Assembly (NCBI RefSeq): GCF_014873145.1
Contig: NZ_JADBEK010000001.1
Span: 8,184,001-8,248,000 of the forward strand
Direction of reading: 5' to 3'
DNA from: Nonomuraea angiospora
GTDB lineage: Bacteria; Actinomycetota; Actinomycetes; Streptosporangiales; Streptosporangiaceae
DNA: 64,000 nt
Shown: positions 34,337 to 42,733 of the stretch, one piece after another
Numbering within the stretch: position 1 is the first letter of the stretch
How the letters are laid out: each line of letters starts with the position of its first letter
Program-made: the position numbers and the translations under genes
The notes under the pieces: model-generated
Database searches by the model: none
Told to the model about the DNA's origin: nothing
The model's input: the letters and a program-made list of their open reading frames with translations, nothing else

Positions 34337-34673
34337 CCAAGCAGCGCAGCCTTCGAGTCCGGACAGTGCCTCGTCCGGCCCGGGCAACACCGCGTGCGGG
34401 CCCAGGCAACCCCGGGTTGGAGTCCAGGCAGTGCCGCTTCCGGCCATGCGGCCTCCGGCCCGGGCAGCGCCGCCTCCGAGTTCGGACAGTGCCTCTTCCG
34501 GCCCAGGTAACACCGTGTGCGAGCCCCGGCAACCCTGGGCCGGAGCCAGGCAGCGGGGCCTTCGGGCGGGGCAGTGCGGCCTCTGGCTCGGGCAGCGCGG
34601 CCTTCGGGCGGGGCAGCGCGGTCTTCGGCCCGGGCAGCGGGGCCTTCGGGCGGGGCAGCGCCGACGCCGCCTC
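34337..34673. repeat. nested tandem repeats: 123-bp duplication followed by a 21-bp array
   Basis: Two imperfect copies of a 123-bp unit lie side by side; for example GGACAGTGCC occurs at 34361 and 34484. From 34548 a 21-bp unit (GGGCAG + CGCGGCCTTCGGGCG) repeats exactly in phase, with GGCAG at 34549 and GGGCAG at 34569, 34590, 34611, 34632 and 34653. The 21-bp period keeps frame and reads as heptapeptide repeats on either strand. No start signal or conserved domain supports a protein. Confidence 0.85.
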
Positions 34674-34980
34674 CGGGCTCAGACAGAGTCGCAACTGAGC
34701 ACAGGTATCGCCGCCTCCGAGCGCGCAACCCGGTGCCTGGGCCCTCTCCGCCGCAACGCCATCTCCCAGCCCTCTACGCGACCTCCAGGTCCCAATGGCG
34801 GTCTCCGGGGCCCCAAGCCCATGCCCCGATCCGCTTCGAGACGCTGTATCCACAACGTTGGGCTGCGCGATCTCGTCCATCCACAGAACGCCGTTCGGCC
34901 CCTCTCCGGCGACCCGGCTTCCGCCAACCTAAGGACTCCCGCCGGACAAGACCCGGCTCCGAGCACCACCTGGAGGCACG
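34674..34980. other. leader region of the flp gene
   Basis: About 300 bp between the 21-bp array and the flp start. It is non-repetitive and carries no credible ORF. It ends with a GGAGG ribosome site 4 bases before the flp ATG. A promoter is expected but not identified. Confidence 0.4.
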
Positions 34981-35466
34981 ATGCACAGTCCCGCCACCAT
35001 GCCAGACGACATCAAAGCCACCCCAGCACTCAGTCACACCACATCGAGCAACAAAACAGCCGGCAAGTTCTCGCTCAGCCGCACCCACATCGCCCGAAGC
35101 GCCCCGTCAGTCCTCAACACCGCCGCAGAAGCCACTACTCACACCGCCGGGCCCCAAAGGGAAACCTCGATCAAGTCTCAAAAGGAAACCTCGACGCCGC
35201 CCAAGATTGCCGCGAGGGTACAAAACGGATCACCCGAGTCGGTCCCGACCGGGCGTACCACCAGCCCCGCTACAGCGCGACCCAGCAAATGGCTTCATTA
35301 CGCGACGGTCAATCGTGAGCGTGGCATGTCCACAGCCGAATATGCAGTAGGCACGATTGCGGCCTGCGCCTTCGCCGCGCTTTTGTTCAAGGTGGTGAGC
35401 AGTCCCGAAGTCCAGGAAATGCTGAAGACCCTCGTCGATCGAGCACTCAACACCGCCACCGGATGA
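34981..35466 (+). CDS. Flp-type pseudopilin (DUF4244) with long N-terminal extension
   Basis: The conserved part is the last ~55 residues: 'RERGMSTAEYAVGTIAACAF' continuing into 'AALLFKVVSSPEV', the class III prepilin cleavage context (G-M-S-T-A-E-Y) and hydrophobic spine of actinobacterial Flp/DUF4244 proteins. Such proteins normally have only ~15-30 residues before the cleavage site. Here the ATG at 34981, preceded by GGAGG at ideal spacing, adds ~114 Ser/Thr/Pro/Lys-rich residues. An internal start cannot be excluded. It overlaps the TadE-like gene by an ATGA. Confidence 0.75.
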   Translation: MHSPATMPDDIKATPALSHTTSSNKTAGKFSLSRTHIARSAPSVLNTAAEATTHTAGPQRETSIKSQKETSTPPKIAARVQNGSPESVPTGRTTSPATARPSKWLHYATVNRERGMSTAEYAVGTIAACAFAALLFKVVSSPEVQEMLKTLVDRALNTATG

Positions 35467-35855
35467 CCGTCCGCCAAGCGCGGACCCCCCTGGGCAGGAA
35501 GCGGTCGGCATCGCGGGGCTCGGTCACGGCCGAGACCGCCGCGGTGCTGCCCGCGCTCATGGTCGTGCTCGCGGCCGCGCTGTGGGCCGTCCAAGCTGTC
35601 AGCGTCCAGCTCGAGTGCGTGGACGTGGCCCGCGCCGCCGCACGAGCCGCGGCCAGGGGTGAGCCCCTTGACCAGGTCATCACCCGTGCCCGCACGGCAG
35701 CCCGCCCCGGGGCGAAGGTAGCCGTAACCCGCGACATAGAAACCACAAAGGTTCAGATCACCGTAGAAGTACGACCACCCTGGGGCCAATCATTGCCCGC
35801 AGTACAAATATCCGCGACGGCCATCGCCGACACCGAGCCCGGATATCCCCCGTAA
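35463..35855 (+). CDS. TadE-like minor pseudopilin
   Basis: The 130-residue protein has a basic N-terminus, 'SRGSVTAETAAVLPALMVVL' as the TadE signature (Glu five residues after the likely cleavage site, then a hydrophobic helix), and a small extracytoplasmic domain with 'RAAARAAARGEP'. It corresponds to Rv3654c/Rv3655c-region proteins and Streptomyces TadE. The start overlaps the flp stop (ATGA). No prepilin peptidase gene is present in the window. Confidence 0.85.
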   Translation: MTVRQARTPLGRKRSASRGSVTAETAAVLPALMVVLAAALWAVQAVSVQLECVDVARAAARAAARGEPLDQVITRARTAARPGAKVAVTRDIETTKVQITVEVRPPWGQSLPAVQISATAIADTEPGYPP

Positions 35856-35892
35856 CCACAGGCGCACGAGCTCGGCAGGTGAGGAGGTCCAC

Positions 35893-36249
35893 ATCAATAC
35901 TAAGGAAAAAGGCTCAGCAACACTCTGGGGGGTAGCTCTCATGGGTCTTCTGATGGCGGTGGCCACAGCGTTCGCCACGCTGGGCTCGGTGCGCGTGGCA
36001 CGCCATCGCGTCCACAGCGCTGCCGACCTGAGCGCCCTTGCCGCAGCCAAGCTAGCGATAATGAATCCCGAGACTGCCTGCGCCCGAGCAGCCGCCCTGG
36101 CCGGCCAGAACGGCGTGAAGCTGACCCAATGCAAAATCACTGACGAAATCGCCGATGTTTGGACCTCGCTGTCGATCTCGCTACCGATATTGGGCTCCCG
36201 CACGCTGACGGCCAGATCTCGGGCCGGTCCAGCGGAAAGGGGCCCTTGA
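35893..36249 (+). CDS. TadE/G-like pseudopilin (Rv3655c type), start codon uncertain
   Basis: The conserved N-terminus 'KGSATLWGVALMGLLMAVAT' is a Rv3655c-type signal/pilin segment, followed by 'RVARHRVHSAADLSALAAAK', typical of the family. The first ATG (35941) lies inside the hydrophobic segment and would delete the conserved GSATLW part. A strong ribosome site, GAGGAGGT at 35881-35888, is followed 4 bases later by ATC at 35893, and no ATG, GTG or TTG is in frame between. I place the start at that ATC provisionally. It is the last gene of the tad locus. Confidence 0.65.
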   Translation: MNTKEKGSATLWGVALMGLLMAVATAFATLGSVRVARHRVHSAADLSALAAAKLAIMNPETACARAAALAGQNGVKLTQCKITDEIADVWTSLSISLPILGSRTLTARSRAGPAERGP

Positions 36250-36279
36250 ATCGTCGACTGGGCCGTACACTCGTGGTCG

Positions 36280-37020
36280 TCAAGCGCGCATGCCGGAAAG
36301 CAACAGAAATAACGGAACGCGACGCCGGCGCGCCAGCTCATCGGCATCCCCGTTGAAACGATCCTCGCAAGGTGCACACTCGCGCAGCGAGCTCAGCGCA
36401 AACCCTGACCTCGTGAGTGCCACAACATAATCCTCTATAGTGCGGTGAAACCACGTGACGGTTCCACCGATCCATTCTCTTTCCCGCGGCCCTTGGACAA
36501 AGTAGTCATCAACAACCCAAGACGTTCGCTTCTCCCGCGCACCGGAGTCGTGCGAGGTCAGAACCGGATGAACGACCGTGAAGACGATGCGTCCGCCGGG
36601 CGAGAGGCATCTATGGAGGGCGGCCAGCACCGTCTCGATATCTTTGACATAGTGAAACGCCAATCTCGAAACAATCAGGTCGAACGAAGAGGGTGGAGCG
36701 GAGAAGTCCTCGATATCGACCATCTCGACGCGGCCGGCCGTTTCGCATAACGCCGCATTGGCAGCCTCGACCATCGCCGCCGAGCCGTCCAATCCCAGGT
36801 AGCTACGACAGCCGGCATCCAACAGGACTTGTCCGATGGCCGCATCCCCGCATCCGAGATCCAACACCCGGAGCCCTGCGACCTCACCAAGTTCCGCCAG
36901 GAAAGCCGGTTCCTCCATCACATGGTTGGGGCTCGACACACCACTATGCCGATGGCCGAAGTACCGCTCGACGACTTGGGGCGCGTCGTAGAAGGACCCG
37001 CCGCGCTTGGTTTCAGCCAC
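36280..37020 (-). CDS. Class I SAM-dependent methyltransferase
   Basis: About 246 residues with a Rossmann methyltransferase core: motif I 'LRVLDLGCGDAAIGQVLL', 'YLGLDGSAAMVEAANAAL', motif II 'VEMVDIEDFSAPPSSFDLIV' and 'LSPGGRIVFTVVHPV'. The fold resembles UbiE/Methyltransf_11 enzymes that act on small molecules. The acceptor is unknown. I use the GTG at 37020; no ribosome site is convincing and the frame is open upstream. It is antisense to its neighbours between the tad locus and the surface-protein gene, a position where related genomes lack it, so it is probably accessory. Confidence 0.8.
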   Translation of the reverse strand: MAETKRGGSFYDAPQVVERYFGHRHSGVSSPNHVMEEPAFLAELGEVAGLRVLDLGCGDAAIGQVLLDAGCRSYLGLDGSAAMVEAANAALCETAGRVEMVDIEDFSAPPSSFDLIVSRLAFHYVKDIETVLAALHRCLSPGGRIVFTVVHPVLTSHDSGAREKRTSWVVDDYFVQGPREREWIGGTVTWFHRTIEDYVVALTRSGFALSSLRECAPCEDRFNGDADELARRRRVPLFLLLSGMRA

Positions 37021-37096
37021 GGCCCCGAAGCGTAGATCGGCGACCCCGCCGGAGCTCTCGTTACCGAGGATCTGGTGGCAAAGGGTGAGGCGGGTT

Positions 37097-37380
37097 GGAG
37101 TGGGAGTCGATGGTGAGGGACTCCGGTGGGGGAGTCGATGGTGAGGGACGTGAGGGACTCTGGTGGGTCGGGAGCGGAGGGTGAACGGCTCTGGTGGGTC
37201 GGGAGCGGAGGGTGAACGGCTCCGGTGGGTGGGAGTGGATGGCGAAGAAGGCCAGTGGTGGGGAATTGATGACCAGGGACTTTGGTCGGTGGGGAGTTGA
37301 CGGAGAAGGCGTCCGGCGGGTGCGGAGCCGACGGTGAGGGATGGGGTGCTTGCGTGGAACTGATGACCAGGAGGGAGTCG
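37097..37380. repeat. ~31-bp tandem repeat array
   Basis: About nine units of the type GGTGGGTCGGGAGCGGAGGG + TGAACGGCTCT. GGTG phase markers fall at 37162, 37193, 37224, 37257, 37288 and 37319 (spacings 31, 31, 33, 31, 31), with more diverged units before (37097, 37125) and after. Two neighbouring units are nearly identical. The array is G-rich on the plus strand and lies directly upstream of the methyltransferase start. Confidence 0.85.
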
Positions 37381-37913
37381 GCGACTGGGCATGGGGCGCG
37401 GAAGGGGGGATCGGGGCGGCTGGGAGGCAGGTGGTGAAGGTCGAGATCGATCTCGGCCCTCCGGTCTGAGGTCCGCTTCAGGCGAATGGTCCTGCGTTGC
37501 GCTGCCCTCATGGGAGTGGCCGACCGCATGTGTTTTGCGGGCGAATGGGTGGCATGGTCGCTGTGGCGTAAATGTGGTGAATGGCGACATTTCGGTTGAC
37601 ATGAAACGCGGCGAATGAATCGAATGAGCGGCCGAAAAGGCTGGGGCACTAGGGGTTTGCGGGGCTAGGTCGCAATCCAGTCACGACCTCTTAGACATGG
37701 TGTCCAAGAGTCGTGTATCTACCGTAAGGTTCCGCTTACCCTCGGTCCATGCCGAATGTGACAGGGCGCCCGTGAGCGCCGGAGCGAAGTCGCTAGGGTG
37801 CGGGTCCGGGGACGGTCGGTGACCGTATCGGCCGGGCGGACTGCACTTCCGGTCGTCGCGTGAACGCCCCCGGGTGGTCAGGCGGCGCGAGGCTCTCGAT
37901 GGAGGGAAGCGTC
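37381..37913. other. upstream region of the surface-protein gene
   Basis: About 530 bp. The first ~300 bp have no repeats and no credible gene. A strong hairpin at 37682-37715 and the promoter of the gene at 37914 should lie in the last 230 bp. I cannot identify the -10 and -35 boxes with confidence. Confidence 0.4.
37682..37715. terminator. hairpin upstream of the surface-protein gene
   Basis: CACGACCTCTTAGACA (37682-37697) pairs with TGTCCAAGAGTCGTG (37701-37715), with one bulged C and one G-T pair around a 3-base loop. It could be a terminator for sequences upstream or part of the 5' leader of the gene at 37914. Confidence 0.5.
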
Positions 37914-39581
37914 GTGACGGTAGTCGGCAGAGTGGTGGCCACAGGGATGATCGTGGCCGGCTCCATCGCGCTTGGCGGGACCGCTCAGGCCGCCGCGGTG
38001 ACTTGGCGGGCCGACACGTCCGGGCAGATCACCTCGCCCGCTGACGGCCAGGTGCTTTCGAGCTCGTCCGTGACCGTTTCCGCGCACACGGGCGTGATGC
38101 AGCTGAACATGGGGCTCTACGTCGAGGGGCCCTCCACGCCCAGTCGGAAGGTCGCCGGAGGGGGAGCGAACCAGACGATCTCCGGCACGTTCGACGCCGG
38201 CAACGCCCCGAACGGGACCTTCACCGTGACCCTCAAGGGAGAGATCACGGGGAGCCAGTACGCGAGCAGTGCGTTCAAGCTCCGTCGGCCGCCCGAGGCG
38301 CCGGGCAACGTGAACGCGACCCGGCAGGGCAGCGCCAAGGTCCAGCTGACCTGGAGCAAGGGCTCGGAGCCCGACCTGCAGTCGTACGAGGTCTCCAACA
38401 GCCAGTCCGGCATCGTGGGAAGGCTGCCCGCCGACAGTGCGTGCGCCGGGTCCACATGCCGGGCGGTGCTCGCCGTGCCGGCCAGGGCGAAGGGCCAGAA
38501 GGTGGGGTTCACGGTCAAGGCGTTCAGGGGTGACGGCGACGGCGGGTCGATCGGGTCGGGCAGTTCGGCCGCCGCGTACGTCGCCTTCCCCGCCGCGCCG
38601 ACGCCCACGCCGACGAAGAAGAAGACCGGCGGCACCCGGACCCCGAAGACCACCAAGAACGTCGACCCGCTCCCCACACTGCCCGCCAAGAGACAGACCC
38701 TGCCGACGACGAAACCGACGACGCACAAGCGAACGACAGCCAAGCTTCCGGAAATACCCGACGCCGATCCGAACGGGAACCTGCCGATCCCCACGACCGA
38801 CGAAACGGGTGGTCTGCGCCCATCCGACGCAAAGGGCGGCGCGGACACCGCTTCCGTCCAGCCCGACGTGAAGGCGCAGTCGAGCGAGTCGCCGATCGGG
38901 AACCTCGGCCAGTACGGCCTCTACGTCGCAGCGGGCGTCCTCCTGCTGCTGTTCGGCGCCCATGCGGGGGCCTGGGCGCGACGGCGGGCACTCGCCACGG
39001 GCGAGAGCTCCGCGCCTGGACCGGCCACAGCGGCCACGGGTGTGAGCACGTCGCCGGTCGGCGGGGTGCAGACCGCCCATGCGAACGAAAGCGTTTCGGT
39101 CACCACGGCTCCGCCCCGGCGGCGGCCCGCCGTGATCCTGGCCGTCGCCAAGACTCGGGTTCCCGATCAGTCCCGGGCTCAACGGCCGGTGTCCGCGGAG
39201 AATTTCGACGAGGCTGCTCCGGAACAGTCGCCGGCGCCGCCCGCACTCGACCGGAAGCGTGAGGAGGCCCGCGGCACGTTAGGGGTGGAGGAAGTGCGAG
39301 ACGTGCCGGAAACCCGCCAGGGGCCCGTTCGCATCACCTTGCTCAGTTCCGCGGTCACGGATGTCCCCGAGGCCGAAGCATCGCCCGTCCGGCCCGCCGT
39401 GCGGATGGAGGATCGTTGGGACGATTATCTGCCGCCGTCTCCCCGGTCAATGGAGGACAGCGGATTCTGGGAACGCCCTCAGCCGGGGGCGGCCGATTTC
39501 TGGTCCGGCGACGATGACAACAAGGGCGAAGGCGAGGAACGCGCTTTTGTGGGACCTCGGCATAGAGATGGCGAAAGCTGA
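37914..39581 (+). CDS. Secreted, membrane-anchored surface protein with Ig/FnIII-like domains
   Basis: The protein starts with a signal peptide ('VVATGMIVAGSIALGGTAQA'). An Ig-like stretch (~27-110) is followed by a fibronectin-III-like domain ('PPEAPGNVNATRQGSAKVQL' onward) with two cysteines ('DSACAGSTCRAV'), then a T/P/K-rich stalk (~225-330). One membrane helix ('YGLYVAAGVLLLLFGAHAGA') comes next, with a ~180-residue acidic, Pro-rich cytoplasmic tail. GTG at 37914 is preferred because GGAGGG lies 7 bases upstream. The organisation suggests a cell-surface or envelope-spanning protein; no enzyme motif is present. Confidence 0.75.
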   Translation: MTVVGRVVATGMIVAGSIALGGTAQAAAVTWRADTSGQITSPADGQVLSSSSVTVSAHTGVMQLNMGLYVEGPSTPSRKVAGGGANQTISGTFDAGNAPNGTFTVTLKGEITGSQYASSAFKLRRPPEAPGNVNATRQGSAKVQLTWSKGSEPDLQSYEVSNSQSGIVGRLPADSACAGSTCRAVLAVPARAKGQKVGFTVKAFRGDGDGGSIGSGSSAAAYVAFPAAPTPTPTKKKTGGTRTPKTTKNVDPLPTLPAKRQTLPTTKPTTHKRTTAKLPEIPDADPNGNLPIPTTDETGGLRPSDAKGGADTASVQPDVKAQSSESPIGNLGQYGLYVAAGVLLLLFGAHAGAWARRRALATGESSAPGPATAATGVSTSPVGGVQTAHANESVSVTTAPPRRRPAVILAVAKTRVPDQSRAQRPVSAENFDEAAPEQSPAPPALDRKREEARGTLGVEEVRDVPETRQGPVRITLLSSAVTDVPEAEASPVRPAVRMEDRWDDYLPPSPRSMEDSGFWERPQPGAADFWSGDDDNKGEGEERAFVGPRHRDGES

Positions 39582-39783
39582 ATCGGCTATTTGAGTCGGC
39601 TCATCGATCAACCGGGTCCGAGGTCTGGGTTGGCGTGCGACAGTGCAGGTGGAGCGGGGTCCGGAGTGTTCGGGATGGCGGGTCCAGCGGGCCGGTATTT
39701 ACGGGCGGCGGGTGCCGCTCGCGCGGAGAATAGTCGCTGAGCGCCGCGCTCGGTGGCAGTTGTTGTGTGGATGCCGGGGCGTC

Positions 39784-42636
39784 TTACTGAGAAGACAGCA
39801 GTGTGTTGAGGAGGCGGACGGCGCCTCGTTTGTCGAGAGGCTCGTTGCCGTTGCCGCATTTCGGGGATTGAATGCAGGAGGGGCAGCCTCGTTCGCATTC
39901 ACATGAGGTTATGGCTTCGCGGGTGGCGGTCAGCCAGTCGGCCGCGCGGGCGTAGCCGCGTTCGGCGAAACCCGCCCCGCCCTCGTGGCCGTCGTACACG
40001 AAGACGGTGAGCAGCCCCGTGTCGGCGTGAAGTTCGGTGGAGACGCCGCCGATGTCCCAGCGGTCGCAGGTGGCGAAGAGGGGGAGCAGACCGATGGAGG
40101 CGTGTTCGGCGGCGTGGGCGGCGCCGCCGAGGTCGATGCCCGCCTCGGCGAGCGGCGCGACCGCCGAGGCGGGGAGCGTCCACCAGACGGCGCGGGTGCG
40201 GAGAGTGCGGGGTGGCAGGTCCAGGGGCTCGTCGCCGAGCATCTCGCCCGATTGGAGGCGTCTCTTGAGGTAGGAGACCACTTGCCGGGTCACCTCCACC
40301 TCGCCGAAGTGGAGCGTGCCGGGGCCCAGGGGATGGGAGCGCTGGGTGGCGAGGATGGAAATGTCGGTGATGTCGCGAGCGAACGTCGTGAAATCCGGGG
40401 TCGCGCTGGACACCAGGGCGACCCCGGCCTCCAGGTCCAGAAGCTCAACCAGGAAGGTCTCGCCCTGATGGATGTAGACCGCGCCCGTGTGCACCGTCGT
40501 GTGCGCGGACGGCTCGTCCACGCTGCCCAGGAGGCGCCCGGTGGACGACTCCACGACCTGGATGGGGGCGCCTCCGCCGCCTCGGATGTCGGCGAGGTCG
40601 GTGGCACGCTCCCGCTTGGTCCAGAACCAGCCGGCGGGCCGCCTCCTGAGCAGCCCCTGGGAGACCAGGTCATCGAGGACCGTTGAGGTGGTGGTGCCGA
40701 AGATGGGCAGGTCGTCGTCGGTCAGCGGGATCTCGGCGGCCGCGGCGCAGAGGTGGGGGCCCAGGACGTACGGGTTGTCGGGGTCGAGGACGATCGCCTC
40801 CACGGGCTGGCCGAACAGGGCCTGGGGGTGGTGGACGAGGTAGGTGTCCAAGGGGTCGTCCCTGGCGATCAGCACGGCGAGCGCGTCCTGGCCGTCGCGG
40901 CCCGCCCGGCCCGCCTGCTGCCAGAGGGAGGCGCGGGTGCCGGGCCAGCCCGCGATCAGCACGGCGTCCAGGCCTGAGACGTCCACGCCCAGTTCGAGGG
41001 CGTTGGTGGTGGCCAGGCCCATGATCGTGCCTGAGCGGAGGGCCTTCTCCAGGAGCCTGCGGTCTTCGGCGAGGTATCCGGCGCGGTAGGCGGCGATCTT
41101 GTCGGGGAGGTCGCTCCAGTCCGGCTGGGCGGGGGCGTCCGGGAGCGCCCAGGTGAGGGAGCTCTCCGAGGCCGGCTCGATCGTCGGGCCCGTGTGCTCT
41201 GAGGCGCAGGCCGCCGGGTCCGTCGTGGAGAGCCCGCTGGTGGTTCGGGATGGTTCCGGCGTGGCGGGGTCCGCCGGCTCCTCTGTGCCGGGTTGGCGGT
41301 CCGTTTCCAGCAGGGTGGCCTGGGTCGTCCCGCCTGGTTCGGTTGGCGACTGGCGGCTGGTGGTGGGGGCTGGTTCGGGGGAGGTCGGCGGGGTGGCGCT
41401 GGTGGGCTCGGCCGTGCCTGGTTGGTGGTTGAGGGTGGGGGCTGGGTTCAGGGGGGCTGGCTGGGGGGTGGTGGCCTGTTCGGCTGTGCGTGGCTGGTGG
41501 CTGGAGGTGGGGTTGGTTTCCAGCGGGGGCGTGCCGGTTGTGTTCGGCTGGTGGCGGGTTGCGGGGCGGGGGTGGCGGGTGGAGAGGGAGAAGGCTACGT
41601 CGGCGAGCTTGGCGCGGGCCGTCAGGGCGACTGTTTCGGCGCCGCGGCGGGAACGTACGAAGGCGAGCGTGCGGACGTCGGCCAGGACGAGGTCCGCCAG
41701 CAGATCCGCCGCCTCTGCCGTGGCCGTACGCCGTACAGGGGCCCCTCCCTCGCCCCGTAGCTCGGTCAGGGGCGGCTCCCACAGCGCGATGGTGGTGGAA
41801 CCCTTGGGTGAGGCGTCCACGGTCACCTCGTCCATCTCAAGCCCCGTCAGCCTCATCCCGAACGCGCCCGGCTCGCTGGCGGTCGCCGAGGCGAGCAGGA
41901 ACGTGGGGCGCGAGCCGTAACGGGCGCAGACGCGGCGCAGGCGGCGCAGGATCTGGGCGACGTGGGAGCCGAAGACGCCGCGGTAGCCGTGGCACTCGTC
42001 GACGACGACCATGCGCAACCGGCGGAAGAACGAGGACCACTGGGCGTGGCGGGGGAGGATGCTGCGGTGCAGCATGTCCGGATTGGTAAGGACGTAGTTG
42101 GCGTGCTTGCGCACCCACGTACGTTCCTCGAACGGCGTGTCGCCGTCAAAGCAGGCCGCGCGGAGCTGGGTGATGCGCAGCTCGCGCAGGCCGCGCAGCT
42201 GGTCGGCGGCCAGGGCCTTGGTCGGGGTCAGGTACAGGATCGTGCCGCCGTCGAGGCAGGAGGCGACGGCGGGAGTGAGGTACGCCAGCGACTTCCCGGA
42301 CGCCGTACCCGTTGAGATGATCACGTTTCGGCCACGGAATGCCAGGTCGGCGGCCTCGTACTGGTGAGGCCAGAGTCCTGTCACCCCGCGGTTCGCCAAG
42401 CGCGTAACAAGTACTTCTGGCGTCCACTTGGGCCATCCCGCTTGACCCGCCCGACGTGCTGGAACATGCTCCACATGGGTGACACGCTCATGACGTGCGG
42501 GAACACCGAGCAGGTGGCGGAGGAGTGGACCCGCCTGTTGTGGGGAGGATGCGGAGGAAGTCACTGTTTCCAGTCTTGCATCGATGGGCAAAGTCGCCGG
42601 GAATCGTGATTTCGTATAGACACAAGCCAGACGCAT
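39784..42636 (-). CDS. MrfA-like DEAD/DEAH-box helicase with DUF1998 domain
   Basis: The 950-residue protein is a superfamily 2 helicase. It has motif I 'ISTGTASGKSLAYL', Ia 'LYLTPTKALAADQL', II 'VVVDECHGYRGVFG' (DECH), III 'LLASATASEPG', and lobe-2 motifs 'LATTNALELGVDVSG' and 'WQQAGRAGRDGQDALAVLI'. A C-terminal DUF1998-like region ends with four cysteines in 'CECERGCPSCIQSPKCG'. Relatives include B. subtilis MrfA (mitomycin repair) and Rv3649. A ~150-residue Thr/Pro-rich insertion splits lobe 2 (DNA about 41130-41600). The start is ATG 42636 or a GTG at 42564. It is divergent from bldG. Confidence 0.9.
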   Translation of the reverse strand: MRLACVYTKSRFPATLPIDARLETVTSSASSPQQAGPLLRHLLGVPARHERVTHVEHVPARRAGQAGWPKWTPEVLVTRLANRGVTGLWPHQYEAADLAFRGRNVIISTGTASGKSLAYLTPAVASCLDGGTILYLTPTKALAADQLRGLRELRITQLRAACFDGDTPFEERTWVRKHANYVLTNPDMLHRSILPRHAQWSSFFRRLRMVVVDECHGYRGVFGSHVAQILRRLRRVCARYGSRPTFLLASATASEPGAFGMRLTGLEMDEVTVDASPKGSTTIALWEPPLTELRGEGGAPVRRTATAEAADLLADLVLADVRTLAFVRSRRGAETVALTARAKLADVAFSLSTRHPRPATRHQPNTTGTPPLETNPTSSHQPRTAEQATTPQPAPLNPAPTLNHQPGTAEPTSATPPTSPEPAPTTSRQSPTEPGGTTQATLLETDRQPGTEEPADPATPEPSRTTSGLSTTDPAACASEHTGPTIEPASESSLTWALPDAPAQPDWSDLPDKIAAYRAGYLAEDRRLLEKALRSGTIMGLATTNALELGVDVSGLDAVLIAGWPGTRASLWQQAGRAGRDGQDALAVLIARDDPLDTYLVHHPQALFGQPVEAIVLDPDNPYVLGPHLCAAAAEIPLTDDDLPIFGTTTSTVLDDLVSQGLLRRRPAGWFWTKRERATDLADIRGGGGAPIQVVESSTGRLLGSVDEPSAHTTVHTGAVYIHQGETFLVELLDLEAGVALVSSATPDFTTFARDITDISILATQRSHPLGPGTLHFGEVEVTRQVVSYLKRRLQSGEMLGDEPLDLPPRTLRTRAVWWTLPASAVAPLAEAGIDLGGAAHAAEHASIGLLPLFATCDRWDIGGVSTELHADTGLLTVFVYDGHEGGAGFAERGYARAADWLTATREAITSCECERGCPSCIQSPKCGNGNEPLDKRGAVRLLNTLLSSQ

Positions 42637-42733
42637 GGTTGAATGCCGCGCGTCAGGGTCGGACGATCTGGGGCCACGCTCCAGATTGCCAGTCCCAAGA
42701 GAGTAGTTTCGCAGGCGAGGCGCTGGAGGATCT

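Noticed and set aside
34245..34880. A 211-codon minus-strand ORF with heptapeptide repeats
   Set aside because: The periodicity comes from the 21-bp DNA repeat. Other frames are equally open, and no start signal or homologous domain is visible.
36280..37602. A 440-codon version of the methyltransferase extending through the 31-bp array
   Set aside because: The extra ~190 residues are a translation of the minisatellite (Ser/Pro/His-rich). The methyltransferase fold begins near 37020.
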